Of a DNA stretch of 64,000 bases, positions 52,362-60,255 are shown in pieces (positions within the stretch are counted from its first letter, which is position 1; every line of letters begins with the position of its first letter). A program made the position numbers and the translations under genes. The notes under the pieces were generated by a model that saw only the letters and a program-made list of their open reading frames with translations, searched no databases and had not been told where the DNA came from. The stretch is from Bacillota bacterium. Its GTDB lineage: Bacteria; Bacillota; Clostridia; Lachnospirales; Lachnospiraceae. Location: positions 1 through 64,000 of the forward strand of contig JAEYLX010000026.1 of the NCBI GenBank assembly GCA_023407575.1. The letters are read 5' to 3'.

Positions 52362-52946
52362 ATTTACTATAACAATAATTCTTGTCCAATATCTTGGGAA
52401 AACATAAAAAAATCAAAGCAACGATATTCGTGGATTAGAGAAAGTTAAAGAAATGTGAAACATATCTTTTTGGTATGGTCAGTTAACAGGAATACAAAAA
52501 GACACTCCATCGCCATACTGGGGAGATAGAGTGTCTTTTAAACATTCCAAATGTTGTCCATCTGTATAATAACATTATTAGAAATAATTGTAAACTTGGC
52601 AATCTGCTGAAAATAAGTTAGATAGAGATACAAAGTGCATAATAATCTAGCGTTCGTATTATATAAGAGTAAAACATTATAACATCACTATCATCAAATT
52701 TGGGGTGAGTAATCGGGGATATATACAGATAATTCGTGTAGGCACTGCAGGGTTGCTATCGAGAAAAACTATGCTATATAGAAAGATATGGTAGGTATAG
52801 ATATCCCAATAGGTGAAAAAGTATTGGAATTCTTTTCTTAACTTGCATTATCATTTCCCAAGAAGTTGGGAATAATTAAATGGTTGATAATAAAGTTTAC
52901 AACTGTTGACGATTATGCCGCATTATGCAGCAATGAAAGGAATTAA
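52362..52946. other. 585-bp gap with one strong hairpin
   Basis: AAAAGACACTC (52497-52507) pairs with GAGTGTCTTTT (52529-52539), and it works as a terminator on both strands. No gene ends next to it. A short Cys-containing frame near 52725-52780 with an in-frame stop could be a gene remnant. Nothing else is supported. Confidence 0.5.
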
Positions 52947-53132
52947 ATGAGAAAAAAGCCTAAGAAAACAATTAAGGTTAGTGTAACATACGGAGATGAA
53001 TTTGCTGATAGGTTTGCCAGAGCAATGTATCAAATATGGAAGAACGAAACTGCACTTAAGCAAGGAGTGAATATTGATTCTATGATGCACCGGGAATTAA
53101 ACGATGATATTAAAAGTAAGGAATCCAAATGA
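52947..53132 (+). CDS. Hypothetical basic protein (61 aa)
   Basis: Short and basic at the N-terminus (RKKPKKTIKVSVTYGDEFADRFARAMYQIW). GAAAGGA precedes the ATG. Its TGA overlaps the ATG of the next gene, so the two are coupled. Possibly a DNA-binding accessory; family unknown. Confidence 0.65.
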   Translation: MRKKPKKTIKVSVTYGDEFADRFARAMYQIWKNETALKQGVNIDSMMHRELNDDIKSKESK

Positions 53133-53320
53133 AAAACGGAAGATTATCAGTTGAAGAAGCAGCTAAGCTAATGGGAGCGAACGCTCAATTTATTAGGATA
53201 GGATTACAGCAAGGAGTATTCCCATGGGGGTATGCAGTAAAAACAAGTAGCCACTACACCTATTTTATATTGCCAAAAAAATTTGAAGAGTATACCGGAA
53301 TAAAGCTTGACTCAAATTAG
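53129..53320 (+). CDS. MerR/excisionase-like helix-turn-helix protein (63 aa)
   Basis: LSVEEAAKLMGANAQFIRIGLQQGVFPWGYAVKTSSHYTYFILPKKFEEYTGI is a compact winged HTH seen in phage and transposon DNA-binding proteins. Role (excision or regulation) unclear because a second excisionase-like gene lies at 56148. Confidence 0.72.
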   Translation: MKNGRLSVEEAAKLMGANAQFIRIGLQQGVFPWGYAVKTSSHYTYFILPKKFEEYTGIKLDSN

Positions 53321-53329
53321 TGACTTGAA

Positions 53330-53356
53330 AAGGATAACCTTTCAAAGGTGATCCTT
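53330..53356 (+). terminator. Hairpin after the HTH gene
   Basis: AAGGAT-x-ACCTTT paired with AAAGGT-x-ATCCTT around one base; no long T-run, so weak terminator or processing site. Confidence 0.4.
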
Positions 53357-53427
53357 GCTACCACTGGTGGAATTATTATCGGTTATGAAAAATCAATCTA
53401 GTATAAAAATAAAACTGAGGCGAGCTT

Positions 53428-53610
53428 ATGATGTATGGAGAAGTCAATTTTGACATTCTATGTAGAGTTATAGAACAAATTTTAAATGAAAGAGACCCTA
53501 ATTATAAAGTTAAAGTTCGAATTGTGCGAAGGGATGAATTAGAACCCAAATATGTAATAAAAGAAACCAATAATACATTTAAATTAGGAGAAGTATATGA
53601 CAAAAAGTGA
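53428..53610 (+). CDS. Hypothetical small protein (60 aa)
   Basis: Acidic-basic mixed, alpha/beta (VNFDILCRVIEQILNERDPNYKVKVRIVRRDELEPKYVI). GAGGCGAG precedes the ATG. Overlaps the next small gene by 14 bases. Unknown function. Confidence 0.6.
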   Translation: MMYGEVNFDILCRVIEQILNERDPNYKVKVRIVRRDELEPKYVIKETNNTFKLGEVYDKK

Positions 53611-53725
53611 AGCAGATAAGTTATGCTTTAAGTGGTTCGGTATGAGTTTGGATGACTATGCAAAACGAATAATGAAAGCATGGGAAGAAGAAAATAGAAC
53701 TAAGGATAAGGAGACGGAAAGGTGA
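53597..53725 (+). CDS. Small hypothetical protein (42 aa)
   Basis: ATG at 53597 behind TTAGGAGAA. MTKSEADKLCFKWFGMSLDDYAKRIMKAWEEEN is helical. It overlaps both neighbours, as in compact phage operons. Confidence 0.5.
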   Translation: MTKSEADKLCFKWFGMSLDDYAKRIMKAWEEENRTKDKETER

Positions 53726-53835
53726 TCTGCCGGACATTGGCTCTCACTGAAGAAGATGAAAAAGAAAAGCTACAAGAAACTAAAAAAATGTTTATGCATC
53801 TGGCTAATAAGTACCCAAACAAAAAAGAAATGTAG
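53722..53835 (+). CDS. Small hypothetical protein (37 aa)
   Basis: GTG start overlapping the previous stop codon, with GGAGACGGAAAG upstream. LALTEEDEKEKLQETKKMFMHLANKYPNK is a charged helix. Reality depends only on context. Confidence 0.4.
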   Translation: MICRTLALTEEDEKEKLQETKKMFMHLANKYPNKKEM

Positions 53836-53922
53836 GTCGGGTACTTAATTAAAAAAATCGACAAAAATCAATAATGATTTTACTCGACAGAAAATCCCGA
53901 TTAATAAATACAAAAGCATAGG

Positions 53923-53965
53923 AATGGCACCGAAATGGGGGTTCTCGTAACGGTGCCATTTATAT
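53923..53965 (+). terminator. Terminator-like hairpin
   Basis: AATGGCACCG (53923-53932) pairs with CGGTGCCATT (53951-53960), then TATATT. Confidence 0.6.
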
Positions 53966-54016
53966 TGAAAATAATGTAAGAATGTGGTAGCATTAGGGTG
54001 AAGGGAGGGAATTAAC

Positions 54017-54244
54017 ATGAGAGAAAAAGTATTTGATGCACTTATTAAGGCGAGCAGAGATGCCAAAGGCGTAATCGATTACATGGAAAGTGTCACTCCA
54101 TTAAAACTAGGGCTAACTAAAGAAGAATTTTCAAAAGCCTTTTACGAGCTTCAAGAAAAAGGGGAAATAAGTGGAGTGGTTTTTAATGCGGATAGCCGTG
54201 ATGCAGAACTGTGGGACAATGTTTCGATTCACACCCCGATTTAG
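54017..54244 (+). CDS. YjcQ-like small protein (75 aa)
   Basis: Winged-helix pattern (LGLTKEEFSKAFYELQEKGEISGVVFNADSRD) like YjcQ-type phage proteins. AGGGAGGG precedes the ATG. Its own terminator follows. Confidence 0.65.
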   Translation: MREKVFDALIKASRDAKGVIDYMESVTPLKLGLTKEEFSKAFYELQEKGEISGVVFNADSRDAELWDNVSIHTPI

Positions 54245-54263
54245 TATAATGATAGTGCCATCA

Positions 54264-54290
54264 GAGCATCCTTCGGGGTGCTTTTAATAT
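54264..54290 (+). terminator. Terminator repeating the 27400 hairpin
   Basis: GCATCC-TTCG-GGGTGC then TTTTAATATT. Confidence 0.8.
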
Positions 54291-54314
54291 TGAAATGATA
54301 AGGAGAAATTAAAA

Positions 54315-54710
54315 ATGGATAAACATCCTATTGATTTACTTATTGATAGAAAAATTAACTTAATTCAGGAAATTATAAATTATCTAGATGAATTAGCATT
54401 AGGGGAATATGAGCGGTTTAAAATAGAAAAATGGAAAGATGGTAAATATTTTTTTGGTACGGAATTTAAGGTTGATCTTCACGACATAAAAATTGCTTCA
54501 ATTGGATTTTATATAACTACTGTTGAAATTTATCAATACGCTTTTTTAATGCCCGTTGCATCGATTAATGAAATTATAGAGAAGTATCTTAGTGAAAGAA
54601 TGCTCGAGGAAATAAAGTTTATGTTGTATGGTCCAGAAGATGGCGAACAAGTAGAAGAAATTGATAATGTAGAGGAATGGATTAAAAAGCAAAGAGAAAG
54701 AAGAGGTTAA
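54315..54710 (+). CDS. Hypothetical protein (131 aa)
   Basis: Soluble, alpha/beta, acidic C-terminus (EDGEQVEEIDNVEEWIKKQRERRG). AAGGAG precedes the ATG. Family unknown. Confidence 0.65.
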   Translation: MDKHPIDLLIDRKINLIQEIINYLDELALGEYERFKIEKWKDGKYFFGTEFKVDLHDIKIASIGFYITTVEIYQYAFLMPVASINEIIEKYLSERMLEEIKFMLYGPEDGEQVEEIDNVEEWIKKQRERRG

Positions 54711-54879
54711 TTGTATAGTTCAAGTTTGCTTTGCTAATAGTGCAAAATTTGGTTTATCGAATATATCTCTAATTCTACAAGCAATTTATTTAAGCCTTGG
54801 TCATAAAATACATCCTATGTAATATATAGCTAAATAAGTTATATTATTACATATATAAATTGGGGTTACAATATTAAAT

Positions 54880-54927
54880 AACAAAACATACCCCCACATA
54901 TTACACATCTCCATGTTATATGCGGGG
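54880..54927 (-). terminator. Terminator of the DUF6076 gene
   Basis: CCCCACATAT (54892-54901) pairs with ATATGCGGGG (54918-54927) with one G-T pair; on the minus strand it is followed by TATGTTTTGTTATTT. Confidence 0.8.
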
Positions 54928-54933
54928 CTGGTA

Positions 54934-55986
54934 TTATTTATTTCCTAAGTATAATTTAAAATCTTGCACGATCTGATCATCAGGATTGGAATTATACACT
55001 TCTGCGACTTCATCTCTTTTAACGGTGGCTTCATCTACCCATAAAATAAATTCATCACGATCCAGCCTTTTATTGCTTACCTGTGCGTACTTGCGCTTAT
55101 AGGCTTTCTCATATTCCCTAAGAATAGGATTGCTGATTAGCTTTTCTTTTCTGGCTATTCTGGCTGCAATTCTTTTGCAGGTGAATTTTTCGCCATCTGG
55201 AATCCGGTCGCAATAATCCGTTGCATAATCCCCTTTAAGAATAAAATACTTTCCGCAATTTTTACAGGTTTTTATTTGAACATTTAACTCGATCATTTTA
55301 ATAAATTCAAAGAAAATGTAATCAAGGACTGTTTCAGCTGCAAAAAGAAAACCAGGAATAATGGTTTGATTCTTTAAAAAAATTATACTTTCGTCTGAGA
55401 TGGGATCTATTTTAAAATCGAATTCTTCATCATATAGTAATGTTGTCAGTTCATTAATAAAAGTATTATCATTAAGTGAAAAATGTGTTTTCAAGTTATG
55501 ACTATATGAACTAAAAATAGAGGATGGATTAATCTCAAGAAATAAGTAATATCGCTGTATAGTGTTAAGTTGATTTAGCTTTTGGTCATAATCCAAATTA
55601 CAGCAAAAATCTAAAACTTCCTTTAAGGATAGCACTATCTCTGTAAGATTGTATTTAGGTTCATTCTCTTCGTTAAGTAAGGCATATAAGTAATCAATCG
55701 GTAAATCGAAATAAGGATGTTCTATTTTTATATCTCCTAATCTTGTTAACATTTCGCATCCAGCAGAATTCGCATAGTCGATATTTTCGCCTTTATTTTT
55801 AGTTTCTCTATCACTCTTCATCTTCTCAAGGCATTCTTTACGGGTTGTCTCTATAGTTTTAAAATCAAGTGACAAAAAGTCAATTAACAAACACCCAATA
55901 TGACCTGCGATAGTATGTGAACGTTGCCCTACCTCATAGAAAACTAATTCTTTTTTTTCTGAATTGCAACCAATGTAATCCGCCAT
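54934..55986 (-). CDS. DUF6076-type protein with zinc ribbon
   Basis: 350 residues. The C-terminal part has Cys241-x-x-Cys244 (CKNCGKYF), Cys259 and Cys270, a zinc-ribbon pattern followed by basic helices (CKRIAARIARKEKLISNP...YKRKYAQVSNKRL), matching DUF6076 (also seen in CGNR-like proteins) of Lachnospiraceae. The N-terminal 230 residues are unassigned. GGAGG precedes the ATG. A lone reverse gene with its own terminator near the right end, so probably lysogenic cargo. Confidence 0.78.
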   Translation of the reverse strand: MADYIGCNSEKKELVFYEVGQRSHTIAGHIGCLLIDFLSLDFKTIETTRKECLEKMKSDRETKNKGENIDYANSAGCEMLTRLGDIKIEHPYFDLPIDYLYALLNEENEPKYNLTEIVLSLKEVLDFCCNLDYDQKLNQLNTIQRYYLFLEINPSSIFSSYSHNLKTHFSLNDNTFINELTTLLYDEEFDFKIDPISDESIIFLKNQTIIPGFLFAAETVLDYIFFEFIKMIELNVQIKTCKNCGKYFILKGDYATDYCDRIPDGEKFTCKRIAARIARKEKLISNPILREYEKAYKRKYAQVSNKRLDRDEFILWVDEATVKRDEVAEVYNSNPDDQIVQDFKLYLGNK

Positions 55987-56147
55987 ATATGTTATTCCTC
56001 CAAAATTAGAAAATTGAAAATATATAAAAATATTATATCAAATACACTCTATCACATAGTATTGTATTTGTCTATAATTAGTGATAAGATAATATAGAAA
56101 ATTGATATACAAACAAAAATAAACATCAAACAGGAAAGGATTATTTA

Positions 56148-56342
56148 ATGAGAGAAAGAGAAAGCAAATTAACTGGCATGAGCGAAAAACGCCTACTTGA
56201 TGCTAACGAAGTATGTATTTACTTGGGCTTAGGAAGAAGCAAGGGAATCGAATTCGCCAAGAGTATCGGTAGCGCGGTAAAGATTGGACGCCGAAGTCTA
56301 TACGATAAAGCCAAGATTGATACATACTTAAATGAAAAGTAA
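56148..56342 (+). CDS. xis: Excisionase-like DNA-binding protein (64 aa)
   Basis: LLDANEVCIYLGLGRSKGIEFAKSIGSAVKIGRRSLYDKAKIDTYL is an HTH_17/excisionase pattern. GGAAAGGA precedes the ATG. It lies at the attR end, opposite the integrase, and probably directs excision; the family also holds plain regulators. Confidence 0.78.
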   Translation: MRERESKLTGMSEKRLLDANEVCIYLGLGRSKGIEFAKSIGSAVKIGRRSLYDKAKIDTYLNEK

Positions 56343-56449
56343 CAATGTGATTTCTGTGATATTAGTTTATAGATTATTGAAAAAGAACATATGCTCTTGT
56401 ACAATATTAGTAATTATAACTTTGTTTAACTGTTGAAAGGGGAAAATTT

Positions 56450-56638
56450 TTGGAGAAAGATTTTGAAGATTTTATAGTAAAAAGGTGTTCTAGTTTATTA
56501 AGTGAGAATGAAGAGTATAAGGAACTTATGATGCGTGAGCATGACCTAGAAGAAGAATTAGACCTAGCAATGAGACTGTGTTATAGAAGAGGTTTTACAG
56601 ATTGCCAATCGATTATGTTGTGTAGCCAAAAACTGTAG
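56450..56638 (+). CDS. Small hypothetical protein at the right end (62 aa)
   Basis: TTG start behind AAAGGGGA. Helical, with CYRRGFTDCQSIMLC resembling CYEKGFHDAMLLM in the early protein at 21477. Last gene of the prophage. Confidence 0.65.
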   Translation: MEKDFEDFIVKRCSSLLSENEEYKELMMREHDLEEELDLAMRLCYRRGFTDCQSIMLCSQKL

Positions 56639-56657
56639 CCAACACATGTTTTTGTAG

Positions 56658-56670
56658 CTAAATATAGAAC
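56658..56670. promoter_or_regulatory. Partial third copy of the repressor operator
   Basis: CTAAATATAGAAC matches 13 of 16 bases of O1/O2 but has lost the left arm (GTAG in place of GTT). About 94 bp from attR. Confidence 0.45.
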
Positions 56671-56763
56671 ATTTAAAATAATAAAATTTAATATAAAGAA
56701 CATGAATAAATGCCCTAAATTATTGAAATAAGCATATTTAGGGCATTTATGAATTTTTATTTA

Positions 56764-56820
56764 GCTAGACTTAGGATCTAGTGGGAGACCGTGCAGGTTC
56801 AATTCCTGTCATCCGCAATA
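56764..56820 (+). repeat. attR, 57-bp core repeat
   Basis: Exact copy of attL 15719-15775; only the 3' part of tRNA-Leu is present here. Confidence 0.95.
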
Positions 56821-56830
56821 GAAAAACTTG

Positions 56831-56857
56831 AAAACACTACTTATGTAGTGTTTTTTT
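56831..56857 (+). terminator. Displaced terminator of the tRNA operon
   Basis: AAAACACTAC/GTAGTGTTTT with TTAT loop, then T-run. It lies 11 bases past attR and must have followed tRNA-Leu before the prophage came in. Confidence 0.85.
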
Positions 56858-56928
56858 GTTGTGGTTGATTATGATTATCATGCCTTACTGTACTAGATTT
56901 GTATCTAATAATAAGTATGGATGCAAAT

Positions 56929-56956
56929 CACCCTCTCAATGCTTAGGCAAAGAGGG
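56929..56956 (+). terminator. Hairpin similar to the phage lysis terminator
   Basis: CCCTCTC...GAGGGG with loop AATGCTTAGGCAAA, almost the same as at 49814-49839, extended by AAATC/GATTT. Confidence 0.5.
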
Positions 56957-56993
56957 GCGATTTAATTTATTTGATGTAGTCAAGTATATATTA

Positions 56994-57191
56994 TTATAAT
57001 TTCAAAAGAAGAATGATTATAGCGGCAAGTATAACAAGAGCAATTGATAAAGCCCTAATATCTTTAAGTGTAAATAAAGGTTTGATAGGATGATAGCAGT
57101 TAGAGCAAAATCCATTTTTAACTTGTAAAGGTTTTTTACAAAAAGGGCAGAGTACAACTCTATGAGGATGGTCGGTATGGCTAACATGCAT
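56994..57191 (-). CDS. Zinc-ribbon membrane protein (65 aa)
   Basis: CPFCKKPLQ...GFCSNC (15-32) is a two-knuckle zinc ribbon; residues about 45-64 are one membrane helix. TAAGGAG eight bases before the ATG supports it. Function unknown. It lies between the two tRNA-Leu-derived repeats. Confidence 0.7.
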   Translation of the reverse strand: MHVSHTDHPHRVVLCPFCKKPLQVKNGFCSNCYHPIKPLFTLKDIRALSIALVILAAIIILLLKL

Positions 57192-57358
57192 GATTTTAAC
57201 TCCTTAGTGAATGAAAAGCATAAAAAGACTAGCATTAATATTTGGTAAAATAAAGAAAAGGAAAAGAAAAGTATACAAATTATAAAAATCATCTATTTGT
57301 GAATCATAAAAGCAGATATAGAAGTAATAGTACAGCTGGCTCCTATATCAAAGTTAAT

Positions 57359-57545
57359 TCATTTTTTAGATTTTGATTTTGCTAATGGAACAATATCATA
57401 AATAACAAAAAAAGTTACAGCAGCAATTGCAAATATACCTCTCTCAATATATCATGTATGACTATAACCATTGTCGATGCCATAACGGAGATACAAATTT
57501 AATAATATGATTGAAATAATTAATATATAAATATCATGTAAAAAT
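57359..57545 (-). pseudogene. Broken small membrane protein
   Basis: A minus-strand frame encodes hydrophobic segments (IYILIISIILLNLYLRYG... and RGIFAIAAVTFFVIYDIVPLAKSKSKK) but has an in-frame TGA at 57454-57452 and no start with a ribosome site. It looks like a decayed two-helix protein. The rest of 57192-57734 shows nothing I can support. Confidence 0.35.
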
Positions 57546-57734
57546 CAAGCTAACAGTGGGTTCATACAAGCTCCAATAAAGTGTTTTTATCCATAATAAT
57601 ACATTTACAGTTGATTTGCAATGCTATAGCGAATATAAGAATAATATGTAGAACATTTACAATTGAATATTGATAGTTGGGATAATTTGTTATATGATAT
57701 TATTAGTATAAAAATCTTATAGGAGAAAATACCC

Positions 57735-57908
57735 ATGAAAACAGGTACGAAGAAATTACTATCTAAATTACTGGTTTTTGTTGTCGCAATAGCAATACTT
57801 CCTTTCACCGATAACAGTAATAGAATGTATTTGACGTTTGCTGTTTTGTTATCTTATATATTAGTAGACATACTATTTATTATAGCCAGATACAAAAAAG
57901 AAGAATAA
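57735..57908 (+). CDS. Small two-helix membrane protein (57 aa)
   Basis: ATG at 57735 with AGGAG nine bases upstream. Two hydrophobic segments (LLVFVVAIAILPF and FAVLLSYILVDILFIIA) around a short loop (TDNSNRMY). No family recognised. Confidence 0.6.
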   Translation: MKTGTKKLLSKLLVFVVAIAILPFTDNSNRMYLTFAVLLSYILVDILFIIARYKKEE

Positions 57909-58195
57909 CATTGTCTGATTTTAGAGTATGTGTTACGACCTACTATCAATATTTGGTTGGCATTTATTGCTGCATATTCCGAAAGAGAACAAAGTCAATT
58001 ATGCTTGGGTTTCTTGCTATTTGAATAATAATTGTTATTATTGTATCGTTCGTTGTATATTAATAGATAATGGAGTATTAAAACACTAACCAATAAAAGG
58101 TTGGTGGTTTTTGTTGTAAAAGACGTGAAGAATAAAGGATTAGAACTAACACCAAGTAGATTGGAAGACGATAACGAGAATTGATCTAATTTTAT

Positions 58196-58275
58196 GAGGG
58201 TGTGGCGGATCTGGCAGACGCGCTAGACTTAGGAGCTAGCGGGAGACCGTGCAGTTTCAATTCCTGTCATCCGTA
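58196..58275 (+). pseudogene. Decayed second copy of tRNA-Leu(TAG)
   Basis: 80 bases, the same length as tRNA-Leu at 15693, with seven or so substitutions. The anticodon TAG is kept, but the acceptor (GAGGGTG against CATCCGT), the top of the anticodon stem and the T-stem (CAGT against CCTG) have mismatches. Unlikely to give a working tRNA. Confidence 0.8.
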
Positions 58276-58356
58276 ATAGGAATAATTGAAAACACTACTT
58301 ATGTAGTGTTTTTTGTTGTGGTTAAGTATGATTATCATGCCTTATTGTACTAGATT
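58222..58356 (+). repeat. Second copy of the attR-plus-flank segment
   Basis: About 135 bp similar to 56764-56899: tRNA 3' part, the AAAACACTAC terminator (58289-58315) and TATGATTATCATGCCTTA..TGTACTAGATT beyond. Confidence 0.85.
58289..58315 (+). terminator. Terminator copy after the tRNA-Leu pseudogene
   Basis: AAAACACTAC/GTAGTGTTTT with loop TTAT, then a T-run; same hairpin as at 56831. Confidence 0.8.
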
Positions 58357-58470
58357 GATTAACGGCAAGTTCCCAACAAGTTTTCTTTATCAGCAAGATT
58401 TGCATAAATGACAGCGTGAAGCTATGTATGAGTTGACTGTAAAGGGGTAGGGAGGAGAGCTAAATTGCAG

Positions 58471-58725
58471 TTATACATGATCATCTAACTTTTTCTTAAG
58501 TGAGGCGACTTCCTTTTTAAGATCTTCGATGTCATTATTAACTTTATCATCATTTTGTGAACTTTGTAGAGATTGTTCTTGAGCAGAGGCAGTTAAAATG
58601 GTTTGGCCAACACTTAATAGAAAATTTCCAAGTGCACTTTGCTGGTCGATACTTAGGTCATCTAGTAATAATAAACGGAATAGTGTTGCTAATAATGCAA
58701 ATTGCTTTGGAGGTAGCGAAAGCAA
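58471..58725 (-). CDS. Hypothetical coiled-coil protein (84 aa)
   Basis: Hydrophobic helix (PPKQFALLATLFRLLLLDDLSIDQQSALGNFLLSVGQTILTASAQEQ) then a charged coiled coil (DIEDLKKEVASLKKKLDDHV). The only start is TTG at 58725, with no visible ribosome site. The protein pattern is good, the start poor. Confidence 0.5.
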   Translation of the reverse strand: MLSLPPKQFALLATLFRLLLLDDLSIDQQSALGNFLLSVGQTILTASAQEQSLQSSQNDDKVNNDIEDLKKEVASLKKKLDDHV

Positions 58726-58963
58726 GCTAGTAGTAGTATATTCGATTAATTAGAAAAGGAACCTGTTTGGTCATTATTTCCTTTGGAATATTGTGTACAC
58801 AATTAGGTATAACTATTAAAGTTGATGTTTTTTAATTTGGCAAGCCAAGAAAAGTATTATTTAGCACTTGAAAATGGTAATGATTGACATGGTTATTCTA
58901 CTGTTGTATTATAGTTAAATGGTACAAGCTTATGGGTACAAGTGGAAGAATAGGAGTACGATT

Positions 58964-60124
58964 ATGGATGATGGCGAAAACTATGGTATAGACAATGATG
59001 AGAACTATGAAATAGATAATGATATGGAGATGTTTGATGATTTAAACAAAGCCTTGGGAAGTCAGGTAAACCAAATTCTTGAGGATAATAAAAATAGAGA
59101 GAATAAACGAAAGAAATTGAAAAGACGAATTTGGCTTGTTAGTAGTCTTGCAATACTGCTTGTGGTGTCGGTTCTGTTTGGCAAAAAGCTAGCTGTACAT
59201 ATGATTGGGAACTCCATATACGATAAGTTAGATATTGATACTGCCAGTATGAGTAATCGGGAAGAAATGATTGTAACGGAGGATAAGAGCAGCGACATTA
59301 CCAATTTTAATACCGAGGAGAAGTATCTGCAAAGAAATATCTTACTGCTAGGGGTTGAAGAATTTGATGGAGCTAAAAACACGGATGCAATTATTGTTGC
59401 TTCAATAAACACAAAAGACAATTCACTAAAATTAACCTCCCTAATGAGAGACTTGTATGTGGAAATCCAAGGATATGAAAATAATAAGCTTAACTCTGTT
59501 TATGCAAAGGGTGGGATAGACCTGCTTTATAATACAATCGAGAGCAATTTTGGTATTCGAATTGATGGATATGTTATGGTAAACTATAATGCTCTTGAAA
59601 ATATTGTTGATCAATTAGATGGAATAGAAATAAAGCTTACCAAAGGAGAGGCGAAATATTTAAATACTAAAAACTATATTTCAAATCCTGCAAATCGTAA
59701 TGTGATGGAAGGAACACAGACTTTGAACGGGAATCAAGTTCTGGGATATTGTAGAGTGCGCTATGTATCTACCGGTAGCGAGAGTGATGACTTCGGGAGA
59801 ACTCAAAGACATAGAATTGTTTTAAATGCAATATTTAATAAAGTAAAGCAATTGAATATAGTTGAGATGGCTACCTTTATGTATGAAATACTGGATGACA
59901 CTAACATTACAACAGATATTTCAAATAAAGATTTTAATAAATATATAGAAGAGGCTCTTAATATTATTACAAAAATTCAAATTAGTGAATATCGAATTCC
60001 ATCCAATGGAACCTTTGAAAACAAAAAAATTAAAATAGGTAGTTTAAAAAGGGCTGTTTTAGTTCCAAATGATTGGAATGTAATAAGAGAAGATATCAGG
60101 AACTTTATATATGGATCAGAATAA
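58964..60124 (+). CDS. LytR-CpsA-Psr (LCP) family cell-wall glycopolymer ligase
   Basis: 386 residues from the ATG at 58964 (AGGAG upstream); the earlier ATG at 58919 has no ribosome site. Acidic cytoplasmic N-terminus, one membrane helix (55-73), then the LCP domain (about 125-300) with Asp141 (NTDAIIV), Arg162-Asp163 (LMRDLYV), the GYCRVRYV motif (261-268) and DFGRTQRHR (276-284). LCP enzymes attach teichoic acid-like or capsular polymers to peptidoglycan outside the membrane. Confidence 0.92.
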   Translation: MDDGENYGIDNDENYEIDNDMEMFDDLNKALGSQVNQILEDNKNRENKRKKLKRRIWLVSSLAILLVVSVLFGKKLAVHMIGNSIYDKLDIDTASMSNREEMIVTEDKSSDITNFNTEEKYLQRNILLLGVEEFDGAKNTDAIIVASINTKDNSLKLTSLMRDLYVEIQGYENNKLNSVYAKGGIDLLYNTIESNFGIRIDGYVMVNYNALENIVDQLDGIEIKLTKGEAKYLNTKNYISNPANRNVMEGTQTLNGNQVLGYCRVRYVSTGSESDDFGRTQRHRIVLNAIFNKVKQLNIVEMATFMYEILDDTNITTDISNKDFNKYIEEALNIITKIQISEYRIPSNGTFENKKIKIGSLKRAVLVPNDWNVIREDIRNFIYGSE

Positions 60125-60255
60125 TCGCCCCTTGTGTCTGTGATAGATATGTTATATAATGAGTTTTGTATAAAAAAATAGGATTCCTATTTATCAGATG
60201 AAATGCTAAAATAGCAATCCAACAATGAGCTTTTTATAATCACAAGGAGGAAACA

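Larger units (their letters stand above)
15719..56820. mobile_element. 41.1-kb prophage with contractile tail, integrated in tRNA-Leu(TAG)
   Basis: Bounded by exact 57-bp repeats. Modules in order: integrase and repressor (minus); early regulation and replication; late regulator; packaging; head; connector; PBSX/Xkd-like contractile tail; lysis; accessory arm; excisionase-like genes. A tail sheath gene predicts a myovirus, while portal and MuF are SPP1-like. All core genes are open, so the element may be functional. Confidence 0.95.

Noticed and set aside
53845..54066. 73-codon minus-strand frame
   Set aside because: No ribosome site, crosses a terminator hairpin and the start of the YjcQ-like gene.
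57017..57292. 91-codon minus-strand frame over the zinc-ribbon gene
   Set aside because: It overlaps the zinc-ribbon frame, which has a good ribosome site and paired Cys motifs.
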